The translations under genes and the position numbers were made by a program. From Martinezella lusitana (GTDB lineage Bacteria; Pseudomonadota; Alphaproteobacteria; Rhizobiales; Rhizobiaceae), in NCBI RefSeq assembly GCF_014207095.1, contig NZ_JACHBG010000001.1, forward strand, positions 496,001 through 560,000: a stretch of DNA of 64,000 bases. Reading direction: 5' to 3'. Each line of letters begins with the position of its first letter. Within the stretch, counting starts at the first letter, position 1. The notes under the pieces are model-generated. The model saw nothing but the letters and a program-made list of their open reading frames with translations. It was not told the DNA's origin and did no database searches. This document shows positions 15,956 to 25,513 of the stretch, piece after piece.

Positions 15956-17572
15956 TCATTCCGCGGCGATCTTGCCTGCCATATGCCGGTTCTTCATCAA
16001 CTTGTAGATGACGGAATCCATCAGAGCCTGGAACGACGCATCGATGATGTTTTCGGACACGCCGACCGTCCACCACCGCACGCCGTCGCTGTCGGTGGAT
16101 TCGATGAGGACGCGGGTGATGGCCTCGGTGCCGCCATTGAGGATACGCACCTTGAAATCCGCCAGTTCCAGATCGTCGATCTCGTGCTGGTATTTGCCGA
16201 AGTTCTTGCGCAGCGCCAGATCGAGGGCGTTGACGGGGCCGTCGCCTTCGGCAACCGACATGATGGTTTCGCCATCGATGATGATCTTGACCACGGCTTC
16301 CGAGACGATTTTCACCCGGCCATGGGAATCGAAGCGGCGCTCGACCATGACGCGGAAGCCGTCGATCGAGAAGAATTCCGGGGTTGTGCCGAGTGTCCGG
16401 CGTGCGAGCAGCTCGAAACTTGCATCCGCGCCTTCGTAGGCATAGCCGGTCGCTTCGCGCTCCTTGACGATCTGGATCAGCTGGTCGAGCTTCGGGTCGT
16501 CCTTACCCACGTCGATGCCGCGCCGCTTCAGGGCATTGATGAAATTCGACTTTCCGCCCTGGTCGGAAACCATGACCTTGCGGAAATTGCCGACGCTTTC
16601 GGGCGTCACATGCTCGTAGGTGCGCGGATCCTTAAGCAATGCCGAAGCATGAATGCCGGCCTTGGTCGCAAAGGCCGATGCGCCGACATAAGGCGCCTGA
16701 TGATCGGGTGAACGGTTCAGCAGCTCGTCGAAGGCATGCGAAAGTTCGGTGAGACCCACCAGTCGCTCCGCATCGATCGTTGTTTCGAAGCGCTCGCTGT
16801 AAGCGCGCTTCAGCGCCAGCGTCGGGATCAACGTCACCAGATTGGCATTGCCGCAGCGCTCACCGATGCCGTTCAGCGTGCCCTGGATCTGCCGCACGCC
16901 GGCTTCCACGGCGGCAAGCGAATTGGCGACAGCCTGGCCGGTGTCGTTGTGGGCGTGGATGCCAAGACAGTGGCCGGGAACGCCGCAGGCGATGACAGCC
17001 TCGACGATGGCGCGGACCTCCGGCGGCTGCGTGCCGCCATTGGTGTCGCAGAGCACAATCCAGCGCGCGCCCGCATCATGGGCCGTCTTGGCGCAGGCGA
17101 GCGCATAGGTCGGGTTGGCCTTGTAGCCGTCGAAGAAGTGCTCGCAGTCGACGAGCGCCTCTTTGCCGGCGCCCACAGCCGCCTTGACGCTCTCGCCGAT
17201 GCTTTCGAGATTTTCTTCGTTGGTACAGCCGAGAGCGACTTTGACGTGATAGTCCCAGCTCTTTGCCACAAAACAGATCGCGTCGGCCTTTGCCTGCAGC
17301 AGGCTGGCAAGACCGGGGTCGTTGGAGGCGGAGATGCCAGCGCGCTTTGTCATGCCGAAGGCGACGAAAGAGGCCGACTTCGTACGCTTCTGCTCGAAAA
17401 ACGCAGTGTCGGTCGGGTTGGCACCGGGATAGCCGCCCTCGACATAATCGAGGCCGAACTCGTCCAGCATGGTGGCGATGGCAATCTTGTCCTCGACCGA
17501 AAAATCGATGCCGGGCGTCTGCTGGCCGTCACGGAGCGTCGTGTCGAAGAGATAGATTTTTTCGCGTGTCAT
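15956..17572 (-). CDS. cimA: Citramalate synthase
   Basis: This 538-residue protein condenses acetyl-CoA and pyruvate to (R)-citramalate, a threonine-independent entry to isoleucine synthesis. The N-terminal HMGL-like TIM barrel has LFDTTLRDGQQTPG near residue 8 and the metal-binding HAHNDTGQAVANS. The C-terminal part (about 400-530) is the LeuA-type regulatory domain. The length and spacing fit CimA rather than 2-isopropylmalate synthase, but the two are related, so substrate preference is inferred. The ATG at 17572 follows a GGAGGAAA site. Confidence 0.92.
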   Translation of the reverse strand: MTREKIYLFDTTLRDGQQTPGIDFSVEDKIAIATMLDEFGLDYVEGGYPGANPTDTAFFEQKRTKSASFVAFGMTKRAGISASNDPGLASLLQAKADAICFVAKSWDYHVKVALGCTNEENLESIGESVKAAVGAGKEALVDCEHFFDGYKANPTYALACAKTAHDAGARWIVLCDTNGGTQPPEVRAIVEAVIACGVPGHCLGIHAHNDTGQAVANSLAAVEAGVRQIQGTLNGIGERCGNANLVTLIPTLALKRAYSERFETTIDAERLVGLTELSHAFDELLNRSPDHQAPYVGASAFATKAGIHASALLKDPRTYEHVTPESVGNFRKVMVSDQGGKSNFINALKRRGIDVGKDDPKLDQLIQIVKEREATGYAYEGADASFELLARRTLGTTPEFFSIDGFRVMVERRFDSHGRVKIVSEAVVKIIIDGETIMSVAEGDGPVNALDLALRKNFGKYQHEIDDLELADFKVRILNGGTEAITRVLIESTDSDGVRWWTVGVSENIIDASFQALMDSVIYKLMKNRHMAGKIAAE

Positions 17573-17709
17573 ACTGTTTCCTCCGGCGAACCGGCTTGAT
17601 TGTGGTGTGCTTTTATCCGCCACGTCCGAACCCATTGCAGGGAGGGGGAGGAGCGGCCAGCGCGAGGGGCCTTACGTCACTTTCGGCAAGGCCCTACGCG
17701 ATGCCGATG

Positions 17710-18186
17710 TCAAATCTTCAGCCCTTCCGCCGGCCAGATTTCGGTATCGTGGTCCGGATGCTGGAAGGAGATGATCTGTTCCTGTCGGGCGTAGAAATCC
17801 GGGTCCTGATGAACGGGCTTGTCGAAGATGGTATCCACCCAGGGCAGGCGGTAGGCGTAGTTGACCTGAATCTGCGGCGCCAGATCGTCGCGCTCGTCGA
17901 AGGCGCCGATGGCGATTTCGAGGCCCCCCGGATGGCGATAGGTCAGCGGCGTGCCGCAGTTTTTGCAGAAACCCCGCTCGATGTTGACGGAGGACTGGAA
18001 ATAGCTCGGTTCGCCCCGGGTCCATTCCAGGCCCTCATCCGGTGCCGTCACCAGCGCGGAGAAGAAGCTGCCGAACTGCTTTTGGCACATACGGCAATGA
18101 CAGATCGACGGCCGGCCGAGCTCGCCGCGAATGCGAAACCGCACCGCCCCGCACTGGCATCCTCCGCTTCTGGTGGCTTCACTCAT
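17710..18186 (-). CDS. GFA-family zinc protein, copy 1
   Basis: This 158-residue protein has the seven-cysteine GFA pattern: Cys10 and Cys12 (GGCQCGAV), Cys29, 31 and 34 (ICHCRMC), and Cys74 and 77 (GFCKNCG). The family includes glutathione-dependent formaldehyde-activating enzyme, but most members have no proven activity. It is the last of three related genes downstream of cysS. Its ATG overlaps the end of copy 2 by eight bases (ATGAGTGA), so translation is probably coupled. Confidence 0.92.
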   Translation of the reverse strand: MSEATRSGGCQCGAVRFRIRGELGRPSICHCRMCQKQFGSFFSALVTAPDEGLEWTRGEPSYFQSSVNIERGFCKNCGTPLTYRHPGGLEIAIGAFDERDDLAPQIQVNYAYRLPWVDTIFDKPVHQDPDFYARQEQIISFQHPDHDTEIWPAEGLKI

Positions 18187-18670
18187 GGCTCTTCTCCTCT
18201 GGCCAGCTTTGGGTATCATAGTCAGGATGTTGGTGGTTGGAGCGCTTGATCGAGACCGCGCGATCAGAGCCGTCCTCATCTGGCTCCATAGGCAGGACAT
18301 CCAGCGCATGGAACCAAGGCATCTTTCCCGCCGGGTTCGATTGCGCGATGGGTTGAACTGCCGCCGGCTCATCCAACGAGCCGAGCGTCACATTGATGGA
18401 AACCGTACCGGGAACATCATAGAACAGGGGCGTACCGCAGGTGCGACAAAAGCCGCGCCGGACAAGGTCGGACGAGTGAAACCAAGACGGTTCGCCACGC
18501 GTCAGCTCGAAATCGGCGCGTTTGGCATTCCCCAATGGCAAGGCATAATTGCCGGATGCTTTCTGGCACATGCGGCAATGGCATAGATGGGGGTAGCCGA
18601 GCGCGCCAACGGTGCGATAGCGAACCGCGCCGCACTGGCATCCACCGCTATGGCCCGTCGTCATTGTCAT
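18179..18670 (-). CDS. GFA-family zinc protein, copy 2
   Basis: This 163-residue paralogue of its neighbours has GGCQCGAVRY, LCHCRMCQK and GFCRTCGTPL, so both zinc sites appear intact. Its C-terminal half, which would shape the substrate pocket, differs from the other copies (ALDVLPMEPDEDG; HQHPDYDTQSWP). The ATG at 18670 overlaps the stop of copy 3 as ATGA; a second ATG two codons in is also possible. Activity unknown. Confidence 0.91.
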   Translation of the reverse strand: MTMTTGHSGGCQCGAVRYRTVGALGYPHLCHCRMCQKASGNYALPLGNAKRADFELTRGEPSWFHSSDLVRRGFCRTCGTPLFYDVPGTVSINVTLGSLDEPAAVQPIAQSNPAGKMPWFHALDVLPMEPDEDGSDRAVSIKRSNHQHPDYDTQSWPEEKSHE

Positions 18671-19140
18671 TTTCCGACCTCCGGCGGCCATGCCCCGGTA
18701 TCGTGATCCGGATGCTGGTACGACACGATTTCCAGCACGAAGGGCGCCTGCTCGGCATCGTCCTCCGTCCGGCATCCCGGCAGCAGATGCAGCCGGTCGA
18801 CGAAGTCAATTTTGCCTTCCGTTCCATATTGGATGACGGGCGGCAGCTGCGAGGGGTCATCAAAGGCGCCAGCCGCGACCGCAATGCCATCGGGTGCCTC
18901 ATAAGTGAGCGGCGTGCCGCAATCCCCGCAGAAGCCGCGCTTCACATAGTTGGAGGATTGAAACACCTTCCGCACGCCCCGCGTCCATATAAGTTCCGCA
19001 CCGCGTGTGGAGACCAATGGCGCATAATAGGCGCCGAAGGCCTTCTGACACATGCGGCAATGACAGATCGACGCATCCTTCAGCTCGCCCCGCACCCGGA
19101 AGCGAACCGCGCCGCACTGACAGCCGCCGGTGTGGATCAT
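18667..19140 (-). CDS. GFA-family zinc protein, copy 3
   Basis: This 157-residue member of the GFA trio lies closest to cysS; its ATG lies two bases past the cysS stop. The cysteine sets GGCQCGAVRF, ICHCRMCQK and GFCGDCGTPL are complete. All three copies end with a similar YQHPDHDTGAWPPE-like tail, which marks them as one subfamily produced by local duplication. A TTG seven codons upstream is a weaker start. The function is probably a small-molecule enzyme with zinc, as inferred from the family. Confidence 0.91.
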   Translation of the reverse strand: MIHTGGCQCGAVRFRVRGELKDASICHCRMCQKAFGAYYAPLVSTRGAELIWTRGVRKVFQSSNYVKRGFCGDCGTPLTYEAPDGIAVAAGAFDDPSQLPPVIQYGTEGKIDFVDRLHLLPGCRTEDDAEQAPFVLEIVSYQHPDHDTGAWPPEVGK

Positions 19141-19142
19141 GC

Positions 19143-20534
19143 TCACCGCTTGATCTCCCAAGTCGTGGTTCGTTCACCCGTTGCCGCGTCCTTGCCGTCC
19201 TTGAGCTGAACGCCCATTGCCGTTAGCGCTTCGCGAAGCTTGTCGGCCTCGGCGAAGTTCTTTGCCTTCAGCAACTCCAGGCGCTGGCGCACCTTGGCGT
19301 CGATTTCCGCAACGACGGCGTTGTCGACCTCCGCCTTCTTCGGTAGCAGGCCGAGGAGATCAGCACTGGCTGCGAAGGTGGGCAGGAGGCTGGCGTCGGC
19401 ATTGGCGGCCTGCGCTAGGGCATGCAGCGCCTGAATGGCCGCGACGGTGTTGAGATCGTCCCCGAGAGCGGTAAGCACCGTAGGATCCGGCAAGGCGTCG
19501 CTGACGTCAGCCGCCGGCCATTTGGCGATCAGCCGCTCTGCTTCCTCGAGGCGCTTCACCGAGAAGTCGATCGGCTCGCGGTAATGCGTCATCAGCATGG
19601 CAAGCCGCAGCACGTCGCCCGGCCATGTTCGGCCGCCGAGCTTGTCCGCCTCCAGCAGTTCGTAGATCGTGACGAAATTGCCTTCCGATTTCGACATTTT
19701 GCGGCCTTCGACTTGTACGAAGCCGTTATGCATCCAGACATTCGCCATGGCATGCGTGCCATTGGCGCAACGCGACTGGGCAAGTTCGTTTTCATGATGC
19801 GGGAAGATCAGGTCCAGACCGCCGCCATGAATATCGAAGACGTCACCGAGATAGCGGCCGCTCATGGCCGAGCACTCGATATGCCAGCCCGGACGGCCGC
19901 GACCCCAAGGGCTTTCCCAACCGGGCTCATTCTCATCCGACAGCTTCCACAACACGAAATCGCCTGGGCTCTTCTTATGCTCGTCGACCGCGACGCGTGC
20001 GCCGGCCTGCTGCTCATCGAGATTGCGCTTCGAAAGCTGTCCGTAATCGGCCATCGACTTGGTGTCGAACAGCACTTCGCCGGCCGCCCGATAGGCATGA
20101 CCCTTGGCGATCAGCGTTTCGATGATCGTGATCATCTGCTCGATACTATCGGTTGCGCGCGGCTGCACGGTTGGCTCCAGGCAACCGAGATCGGTCGTAT
20201 CCTTGCGATACTGCCGCTCCGTCTTCTCCGTTACCAGCCGGATCGCCGCGTTCAGCGGCAGGCCGGGATGGTCGCGCAAGGCACGCGCGTTGATCTTGTC
20301 GTCGAGATCGGTGATGTTGCGAACATAGGTAACGTGGCTTTCGCCATAGACGTGCCGTAACAGCCGGAAGAGCACGTCGAAGACGATGGCCGGGCGCGCA
20401 TTGCCGATATGGGCGAAGTCATAGACCGTGGGGCCGCAGACATACATGCGGACGTTGTTGCGGTCGATCGGCTGGAAACCGACCTTTTCGCGCGTCAGCG
20501 TGTTGTAGAACTTCAGTTGCAGCTCGGTGCCCAT
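19143..20534 (-). CDS. cysS: Cysteinyl-tRNA synthetase
   Basis: This 463-residue class I synthetase has the HIGH-type motif (FAHIGNARP), the KMSKS motif ([10 protein letters not shown]), CGPTVYD at the N-terminus and the zinc-site region with HIECSAM and HHENELAQS. It charges tRNA-Cys in the cytoplasm. The ATG at 20534 has a GGGAG site six bases away; an ATG six codons upstream lacks one. It heads a transcript that continues into three GFA genes with almost no spacing. Confidence 0.97.
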   Translation of the reverse strand: MGTELQLKFYNTLTREKVGFQPIDRNNVRMYVCGPTVYDFAHIGNARPAIVFDVLFRLLRHVYGESHVTYVRNITDLDDKINARALRDHPGLPLNAAIRLVTEKTERQYRKDTTDLGCLEPTVQPRATDSIEQMITIIETLIAKGHAYRAAGEVLFDTKSMADYGQLSKRNLDEQQAGARVAVDEHKKSPGDFVLWKLSDENEPGWESPWGRGRPGWHIECSAMSGRYLGDVFDIHGGGLDLIFPHHENELAQSRCANGTHAMANVWMHNGFVQVEGRKMSKSEGNFVTIYELLEADKLGGRTWPGDVLRLAMLMTHYREPIDFSVKRLEEAERLIAKWPAADVSDALPDPTVLTALGDDLNTVAAIQALHALAQAANADASLLPTFAASADLLGLLPKKAEVDNAVVAEIDAKVRQRLELLKAKNFAEADKLREALTAMGVQLKDGKDAATGERTTTWEIKR

Positions 20535-20729
20535 TTCATTCTCCCAAGGCATAAATCCGAAAAATACCGTCACCGGCAGGCCGGACGTTTGTCATCTTGG
20601 ATTTTGGGAGACGAAAACGGCCAGGCCAGCGAAACGCTAGCGAATAATCTTCCGGCAGATAATGCAGATAACCGTTTTCATGGGCGGCTTTATCGCGCGC
20701 CGAAAGAATTTGGTCAAGTAGGGAGTAGG

Positions 20730-20750
20730 CCTCTCCCGCACGGGGAGAGG
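20730..20750. terminator. Hairpin downstream of the SDR gene
   Basis: An 8-bp stem CCTCTCCC / GGGAGAGG is followed by GTGTTTTTTA on the plus strand and ends eight bases past the SDR stop. The T-run is on the plus strand, while the gene nearby is on the minus strand, so termination direction is unclear. Confidence 0.45.
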
Positions 20751-20757
20751 GTGTTTT

Positions 20758-21498
20758 TTATTCAGGCATCCGATAGTCGACGAGCCTGTTTTCGCGCACG
20801 ACGAAAAGCTTGCCGGTTTCGGTGACATCGGCACCCACGAGCGGCAGGATCGCCTGGGCGACATCGCGGGGATGCGGCAGCGTATCCGGATCTTCGCCGG
20901 GCATCGCCTGGGCGCGCATCGCGGTTCGGGTAGCACCCGGATCGACGCTAGTGATGCGCAGCGGTGTGCTCTGCGTTTCTCCGGCCCAAGTGCGGGCAAG
21001 TGCCTCGACGGCAGCCTTTGATGCGGAGTAGGGACCCCAGAAGGGCCGGCAGCGATGAGCCGCGGCCGAGGAAAGAATGACGGCGCGGCCGGCCTCGGAG
21101 CGCATCAGCAGCGGCTCGACGGAGCGGATCAGCCGCCAGGTGGCGGTGACGTTGATGGTCATCACCTTTTCGAAGACCTTGGCCTCGACATGGCCGATCG
21201 GCGAGATCACGCCGAGCACGCCGGCATTGGCAACGAGGATATCGAGCTTGCCCCAGCGTTCGAAAATGGAGGCGCCGAGCGCATCGATGGCGTTCATGTC
21301 GGCAAGGTCGAAGGGAACGAGCGTCGCCGAACCGCCGGCTGCCTTGATCGCGTCGTCCAGTTCCTCAAGTCCACCGACCGTGCGGGCGCAGGCGATGACG
21401 TGCGCGCCGGCCTTGGCTAGTTCCAGTGCCGTGAAGTAACCGATACCGCGCGACGCTCCCGTGACGAGGGCGATCTTATCCTTGAGATTGACGCTCAT
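20758..21498 (-). CDS. SDR family oxidoreductase
   Basis: This 246-residue short-chain dehydrogenase has the cofactor motif TGASRGIG, the NAG motif in LVANAGV and the catalytic Ser / YSASK set (LSSAAAHRCRPFWGPYSASKAA). It is a cytoplasmic NAD(P)H-dependent enzyme with unknown substrate. The ATG at 21498 (MSVNLKDKIALVTG) fits the family N-terminus; the frame runs 18 codons further without similarity. It follows purF on the same strand after 81 bases, an arrangement common in Rhizobiaceae. Confidence 0.92.
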   Translation of the reverse strand: MSVNLKDKIALVTGASRGIGYFTALELAKAGAHVIACARTVGGLEELDDAIKAAGGSATLVPFDLADMNAIDALGASIFERWGKLDILVANAGVLGVISPIGHVEAKVFEKVMTINVTATWRLIRSVEPLLMRSEAGRAVILSSAAAHRCRPFWGPYSASKAAVEALARTWAGETQSTPLRITSVDPGATRTAMRAQAMPGEDPDTLPHPRDVAQAILPLVGADVTETGKLFVVRENRLVDYRMPE

Positions 21499-21579
21499 GC
21501 TGCCTTGATCCGAATGCGTGGGAAAGAGAAAGGGGCAGGGCGCCCCTGTCAATCGTTGCTGTGTCGGCTGTTGTCGCGT

Positions 21580-23064
21580 TCAGCCGTTGCTGGCGAGAAC
21601 GGAAAGCTTGCGCACGTTGCTGGTGCTTTCCTTGTCGAGCAGGCGCGTCGGATAATCGCCGGTGAAGTAGTGGTCGGTAAACTGCGGCTGCGCATTGTTG
21701 CGCGGCTCGCCGCCGACGGCGCGGTAAAGCCCGTCGATTGACAGGAATTGAAGCGAATCCGCACCGATATAGTCGCACATGGCCTGCAGGCTGCTGTACT
21801 GGTTGGCGAGCAGCTTGTCGGCATCCGGCGTGTCGATGCCGTAGAAATCCGGATGGAAGATCATCGGGCTGGCGACGCGGATATGCACTTCGCTGGCGCC
21901 GGCATCGCGGATCATCTGCACGATCTTGACGGACGTCGTGCCGCGCACGATAGAATCGTCGACCAGTACGACGCGCTTGCCCTCGATGATGGCGCGGTTG
22001 GCGGAATGCTTGAGCTTCACGCCGAAGGCGCGGATCTGCTGCGTCGGCTCGATGAAGGTTCGGCCGACATAGTGGTTGCGGATGATGCCGAGCTCGAAGG
22101 GAATGCCGCTCGCCTGCGCGTAGCCAATGGCGGCGGGCGTACCGCCGTCCGGCACCGGCACGACCACGTCGGCGGCAACAGGTGCCTCCTTGGCGAGGTT
22201 GATCCCCATGTTCTTGCGAGCTGCATAGACGTTACGGCCGCCGACGACAGAGTCGGGACGAGCGAAATAGACATATTCGAACAGGCATAGGCGCTCGGGC
22301 TGGGAAACCTCGGGCTTACGGGCGTCCACGGTGATCGAACCATCCGGCTGGATCTCGCAGATGATGACCTCGCCGTTTTCAACGTCGCGGACATATTTTG
22401 CGCCGATGATGTCGAGAGCGCAGGTCTCAGAACAGAAGATCGGCTTGCCGTCGAGTTCCCCCATGACAAGCGGCCGGATGCCGATCGGGTCGCGCGCGGC
22501 GATCAGCTTCGTGCGCGTCATGGCGAGCATCGAATAGCCGCCTTCCATCTGCCTGATGGCATCGATGAAACGGTCTGAGGAGGAAGGATGCTTGGAGCGG
22601 GCGATGAGATGCAGGACGACTTCGGTATCAGAGGTCGACTGACAGATGGCGCCGTCTGCGATCAGCTGCCGGCGCATCGTCAGGCCGTTGGTGAAGTTGC
22701 CGTTGTGGGCGATGGCGATGCCGCCGACTTCCAGTTCGGCAAACAGCGGCTGGACATTACGCAGAATGGTTTCGCCTGTCGTGGAATAGCGTACATGGCC
22801 GATGGAGCGGTCGCCGGGCAGGCGCGCCAGCGTGGCGGGATCGGTATAGTGATCGCCGACGAGACCCATCCGCCGCTCCGAATGGAAGCGCTGACCATCG
22901 AAGGAGACGATGCCGGCCGCTTCCTGGCCGCGATGCTGCAGGGCGTGCAGGCCAAGCGCCGTCAGCGTTGCCGCATCGGGGTGCCCCAAAATGCCAAACA
23001 CGCCGCACTCTTCATGCAGCGTGTCGCCGTCGATGTCATTCTCGATGGAGAAGGAATGGTTCAT
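21580..23064 (-). CDS. purF: Amidophosphoribosyltransferase
   Basis: This 494-residue enzyme makes 5-phosphoribosylamine from PRPP and glutamine, the first step of purine synthesis. After a propeptide of 19 residues the catalytic Cys20 starts the glutaminase domain (ECGVFGILGHPDAA). The C-terminal phosphoribosyltransferase domain has the PRPP motif VVLVDDSIVRGTTS. Cysteines that could hold a 4Fe-4S cluster (for example SETCALD) hint at the Bacillus-type enzyme. It lies in a row with cvpA and radA. Confidence 0.96.
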   Translation of the reverse strand: MNHSFSIENDIDGDTLHEECGVFGILGHPDAATLTALGLHALQHRGQEAAGIVSFDGQRFHSERRMGLVGDHYTDPATLARLPGDRSIGHVRYSTTGETILRNVQPLFAELEVGGIAIAHNGNFTNGLTMRRQLIADGAICQSTSDTEVVLHLIARSKHPSSSDRFIDAIRQMEGGYSMLAMTRTKLIAARDPIGIRPLVMGELDGKPIFCSETCALDIIGAKYVRDVENGEVIICEIQPDGSITVDARKPEVSQPERLCLFEYVYFARPDSVVGGRNVYAARKNMGINLAKEAPVAADVVVPVPDGGTPAAIGYAQASGIPFELGIIRNHYVGRTFIEPTQQIRAFGVKLKHSANRAIIEGKRVVLVDDSIVRGTTSVKIVQMIRDAGASEVHIRVASPMIFHPDFYGIDTPDADKLLANQYSSLQAMCDYIGADSLQFLSIDGLYRAVGGEPRNNAQPQFTDHYFTGDYPTRLLDKESTSNVRKLSVLASNG

Positions 23065-23210
23065 GGCTGCTGGCCTTTGCTCTCAACGTGGCGGATCGGG
23101 CGGCGTCACGACAGGATACTAAAATAGCTGAAAATCCGGCCGGAAAACATATCGGGCCGGATCTTCATGTTTCTTGCCGCTCACATGGCGATTATCGCGC
23201 GGCGGGTCAA

Positions 23211-23237
23211 GCCTGTAAACGCCAGGCCTGTAAACGC
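23211..23237. repeat. Short tandem direct repeat between purF and cvpA
   Basis: The 12-base unit GCCTGTAAACGC occurs twice with a 15-base period directly after the cvpA stop. It may be a slippage product or a binding site. Nothing more can be said. Confidence 0.5.
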
Positions 23238-23241
23238 AATG

Positions 23242-23865
23242 TCAATTGTTTGTCTGCGGTGCCGGTGCGTCGTCGGACGGTGCCGCATCGTTCGGCGCCG
23301 CGTTGTCGCCGCCTTCCTGAGGTTGCGTCCGCTGCTGCTGGTTCGGAGCGATCTTGTTCAGGATCTCCGGCGGCAGCATCGCCTGTACGTTTTCAGGAAG
23401 CGCCGACTTCAGCTTCTCGACCATCGAATCGAGGAAGGGCTTGGACTTGGCGTTGTTGACCCAGTCCGGCCGCGCGGCTGGCGCGACGAGCCAGTTCCAG
23501 AAGGCGACGACGACAACCATGAGCAGCAGGCCACGAGCCGCGCCGAACAGGAAGCCGAGCGTCCGGTCGAGGGCGCCGATGCGGCTGTCGATGATAAAAT
23601 CGGCAATCCGGATGGTGATGAAGGAAATGATGATCAGCGCCAGCAGGAAGATGACGCCGGCCGAAGCGATCGTCGCGATCTTGGTATCGGCCTTGTACTG
23701 AAGCGCATAGGGAAGAAGCAGAGGATAGAGATAGTAAGCAGCGACGGCCGAACCGCCCCAGCTGACGATCGAAAGAATTTCGCGCGAAAAGCCGCGAACC
23801 ATGGCCAAAACGGCGGAAAACAGAAGAACGCCGAGAACAATACCGTCGAAAATCGTAATGGGCAT
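23242..23865 (-). CDS. cvpA: CvpA family membrane protein
   Basis: This 207-residue protein has four hydrophobic helices and the family start MPITIFDGIVLGVLLFSAVLA with GFSREILSIVSWGGSA. The C-terminal tail is soluble and rich in Pro, Gln and Ala. CvpA was named for colicin V production in E. coli and lies next to purF there as well; the molecular role is not settled, with envelope and pH or bile stress suggested. It lies between radA and purF. Confidence 0.92.
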   Translation of the reverse strand: MPITIFDGIVLGVLLFSAVLAMVRGFSREILSIVSWGGSAVAAYYLYPLLLPYALQYKADTKIATIASAGVIFLLALIIISFITIRIADFIIDSRIGALDRTLGFLFGAARGLLLMVVVVAFWNWLVAPAARPDWVNNAKSKPFLDSMVEKLKSALPENVQAMLPPEILNKIAPNQQQRTQPQEGGDNAAPNDAAPSDDAPAPQTNN

Positions 23866-23955
23866 GTATAATCCACTTCAAGACTTGCCGCGCCATGTGG
23901 CGGGCATCGGCCTCAGTATGAGCCTCTTCTACGTCAAGGACGGCTGAAGTATGGC

Positions 23956-25359
23956 TCAGTCTTCATCTTCCGCGCGCTTAAGCGCGGCCTTCGATCCGGC
24001 AATGCGCACCACCAGATCCGGCAGGCTTTCGATCTCGCTCCAGCGTCCACCATTGACCTTTGGCAGGTCGGCGGAAGCGGCAGGCAAGACGGCCGTGGAA
24101 AACCCCAGCTTCTCGGCTTCCTTGAGGCGCTGGGCGGTGTGCGCAACCGGCCGGACGGCGCCCGACAGGCTGACTTCGCCGAAATAGACGCAATCGGCGG
24201 GCAGAGCAAGACCGGCCAGGGAGGAAACCAGTGCAGAAGCGACCGCGAGGTCGGCCGCCGGCTCGGAAATGCGATAGCCACCCGCAACATTGAGGTAAAC
24301 ATCGTGCTGGCCGAGGCGAACGCCGCAATGCGCTTCCAGTACGGCAAGAATCATCGATAGCCGCGCCGAATCCCAGCCGACGACGGCGCGGCGCGGCGTG
24401 CCGAGCGAGGTCGCCGCCACCAGCGCCTGCACTTCGACGAGCACCGGGCGGGTGCCCTCCATGCCGGCGAAGACGGCGGCGCCCGGCGACTTCGAGTTGC
24501 GTTCGCCGAGGAAAAGCTCCGACGGATTGGGTACGTCGCGCAGACCCCTGTCGGACATTTCGAAGACGCCGATCTCATCCGTCGGACCGAAACGATTCTT
24601 GACCGTACGGAGGATGCGATAGTGATGGCCGCGATCGCCTTCGAAATAAAGAACGGCGTCGACCATATGCTCGACGACGCGCGGACCGGCGATCTGGCCG
24701 TCCTTGGTGACGTGGCCAACCAGCACCATCGCCGAGCCGGTCTGCTTGGCAAAGCGGATCATGGCCTGCACGCCAGTGCGTACCTGCGTCACGGTGCCGG
24801 GAGCGGATTCGGCTAGTTCGCTCCAGAGGGTCTGAATGGAATCGATGATGACGAGATCAGGCCTCTTGCCCTCGGCAAGCGTCGCCAGAATGTCTTCGAC
24901 ATTGGTTTCGGCTGCCAGCATCACATCGGTATCGGCCGCCTGCAGCCGCTGTGCGCGCAGGCGAACCTGCGCCACCGCTTCTTCGCCGGAGACGTAGATG
25001 ATCTTGTGCCCGCGTCGGGCCAGTGCTGCGGCGGCTTGCATCAACAGCGTTGACTTGCCGATGCCCGGATCGCCGCCGACGAGAACAGCCGAGCCGCGCA
25101 CAAAGCCGCCGCCCGTGGCGCGATCTAGCTCGGATATGCCGGTATGGATGCGCGGTGCTTCCTCGATCTCGCCGGAAAGCGAGGTCAGCGTCACCGGCTT
25201 GCCCTTCTTCGGCGTCCTGGCTGGACCGCCGCCGATCCCGCCCATGGGATCTTCCTCGACGATGGTGTTCCACGCGCCGCAGCTATCGCACTTGCCTGCC
25301 CAGCGGTTGTGGATCGTACCGCAGTTCTGGCAGATGAATTGTGTCCGGGCTTTAGCCAT
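23956..25359 (-). CDS. radA: DNA repair protein RadA
   Basis: This 467-residue ATPase helps branch migration in recombination. The N-terminus is a C4 zinc finger (Cys10, 13, 24, 27), followed by a RecA-like core with Walker A GGDPGIGKST near residues 95-104 and the RadA-specific KNRFG motif. The C-terminal Lon-like domain is present (GYRISEPAADLAVASAL). It is full length. It precedes cvpA and purF on the same strand. Confidence 0.97.
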   Translation of the reverse strand: MAKARTQFICQNCGTIHNRWAGKCDSCGAWNTIVEEDPMGGIGGGPARTPKKGKPVTLTSLSGEIEEAPRIHTGISELDRATGGGFVRGSAVLVGGDPGIGKSTLLMQAAAALARRGHKIIYVSGEEAVAQVRLRAQRLQAADTDVMLAAETNVEDILATLAEGKRPDLVIIDSIQTLWSELAESAPGTVTQVRTGVQAMIRFAKQTGSAMVLVGHVTKDGQIAGPRVVEHMVDAVLYFEGDRGHHYRILRTVKNRFGPTDEIGVFEMSDRGLRDVPNPSELFLGERNSKSPGAAVFAGMEGTRPVLVEVQALVAATSLGTPRRAVVGWDSARLSMILAVLEAHCGVRLGQHDVYLNVAGGYRISEPAADLAVASALVSSLAGLALPADCVYFGEVSLSGAVRPVAHTAQRLKEAEKLGFSTAVLPAASADLPKVNGGRWSEIESLPDLVVRIAGSKAALKRAEDED

Positions 25360-25513
25360 AGAATGCTGTTCTCAAAGTTCAATTGCTCCGCTTTTCGCAA
25401 CGAATCGCTTGGGCAGTCAGATAATGTCTTTCGCAGCCCATCAAAACTAATGATTTCCGTATCAATGCTGATCGTGCGAGCCTTTATGCCAGCCTTTTTC
25501 TGGATGGTGGCCG

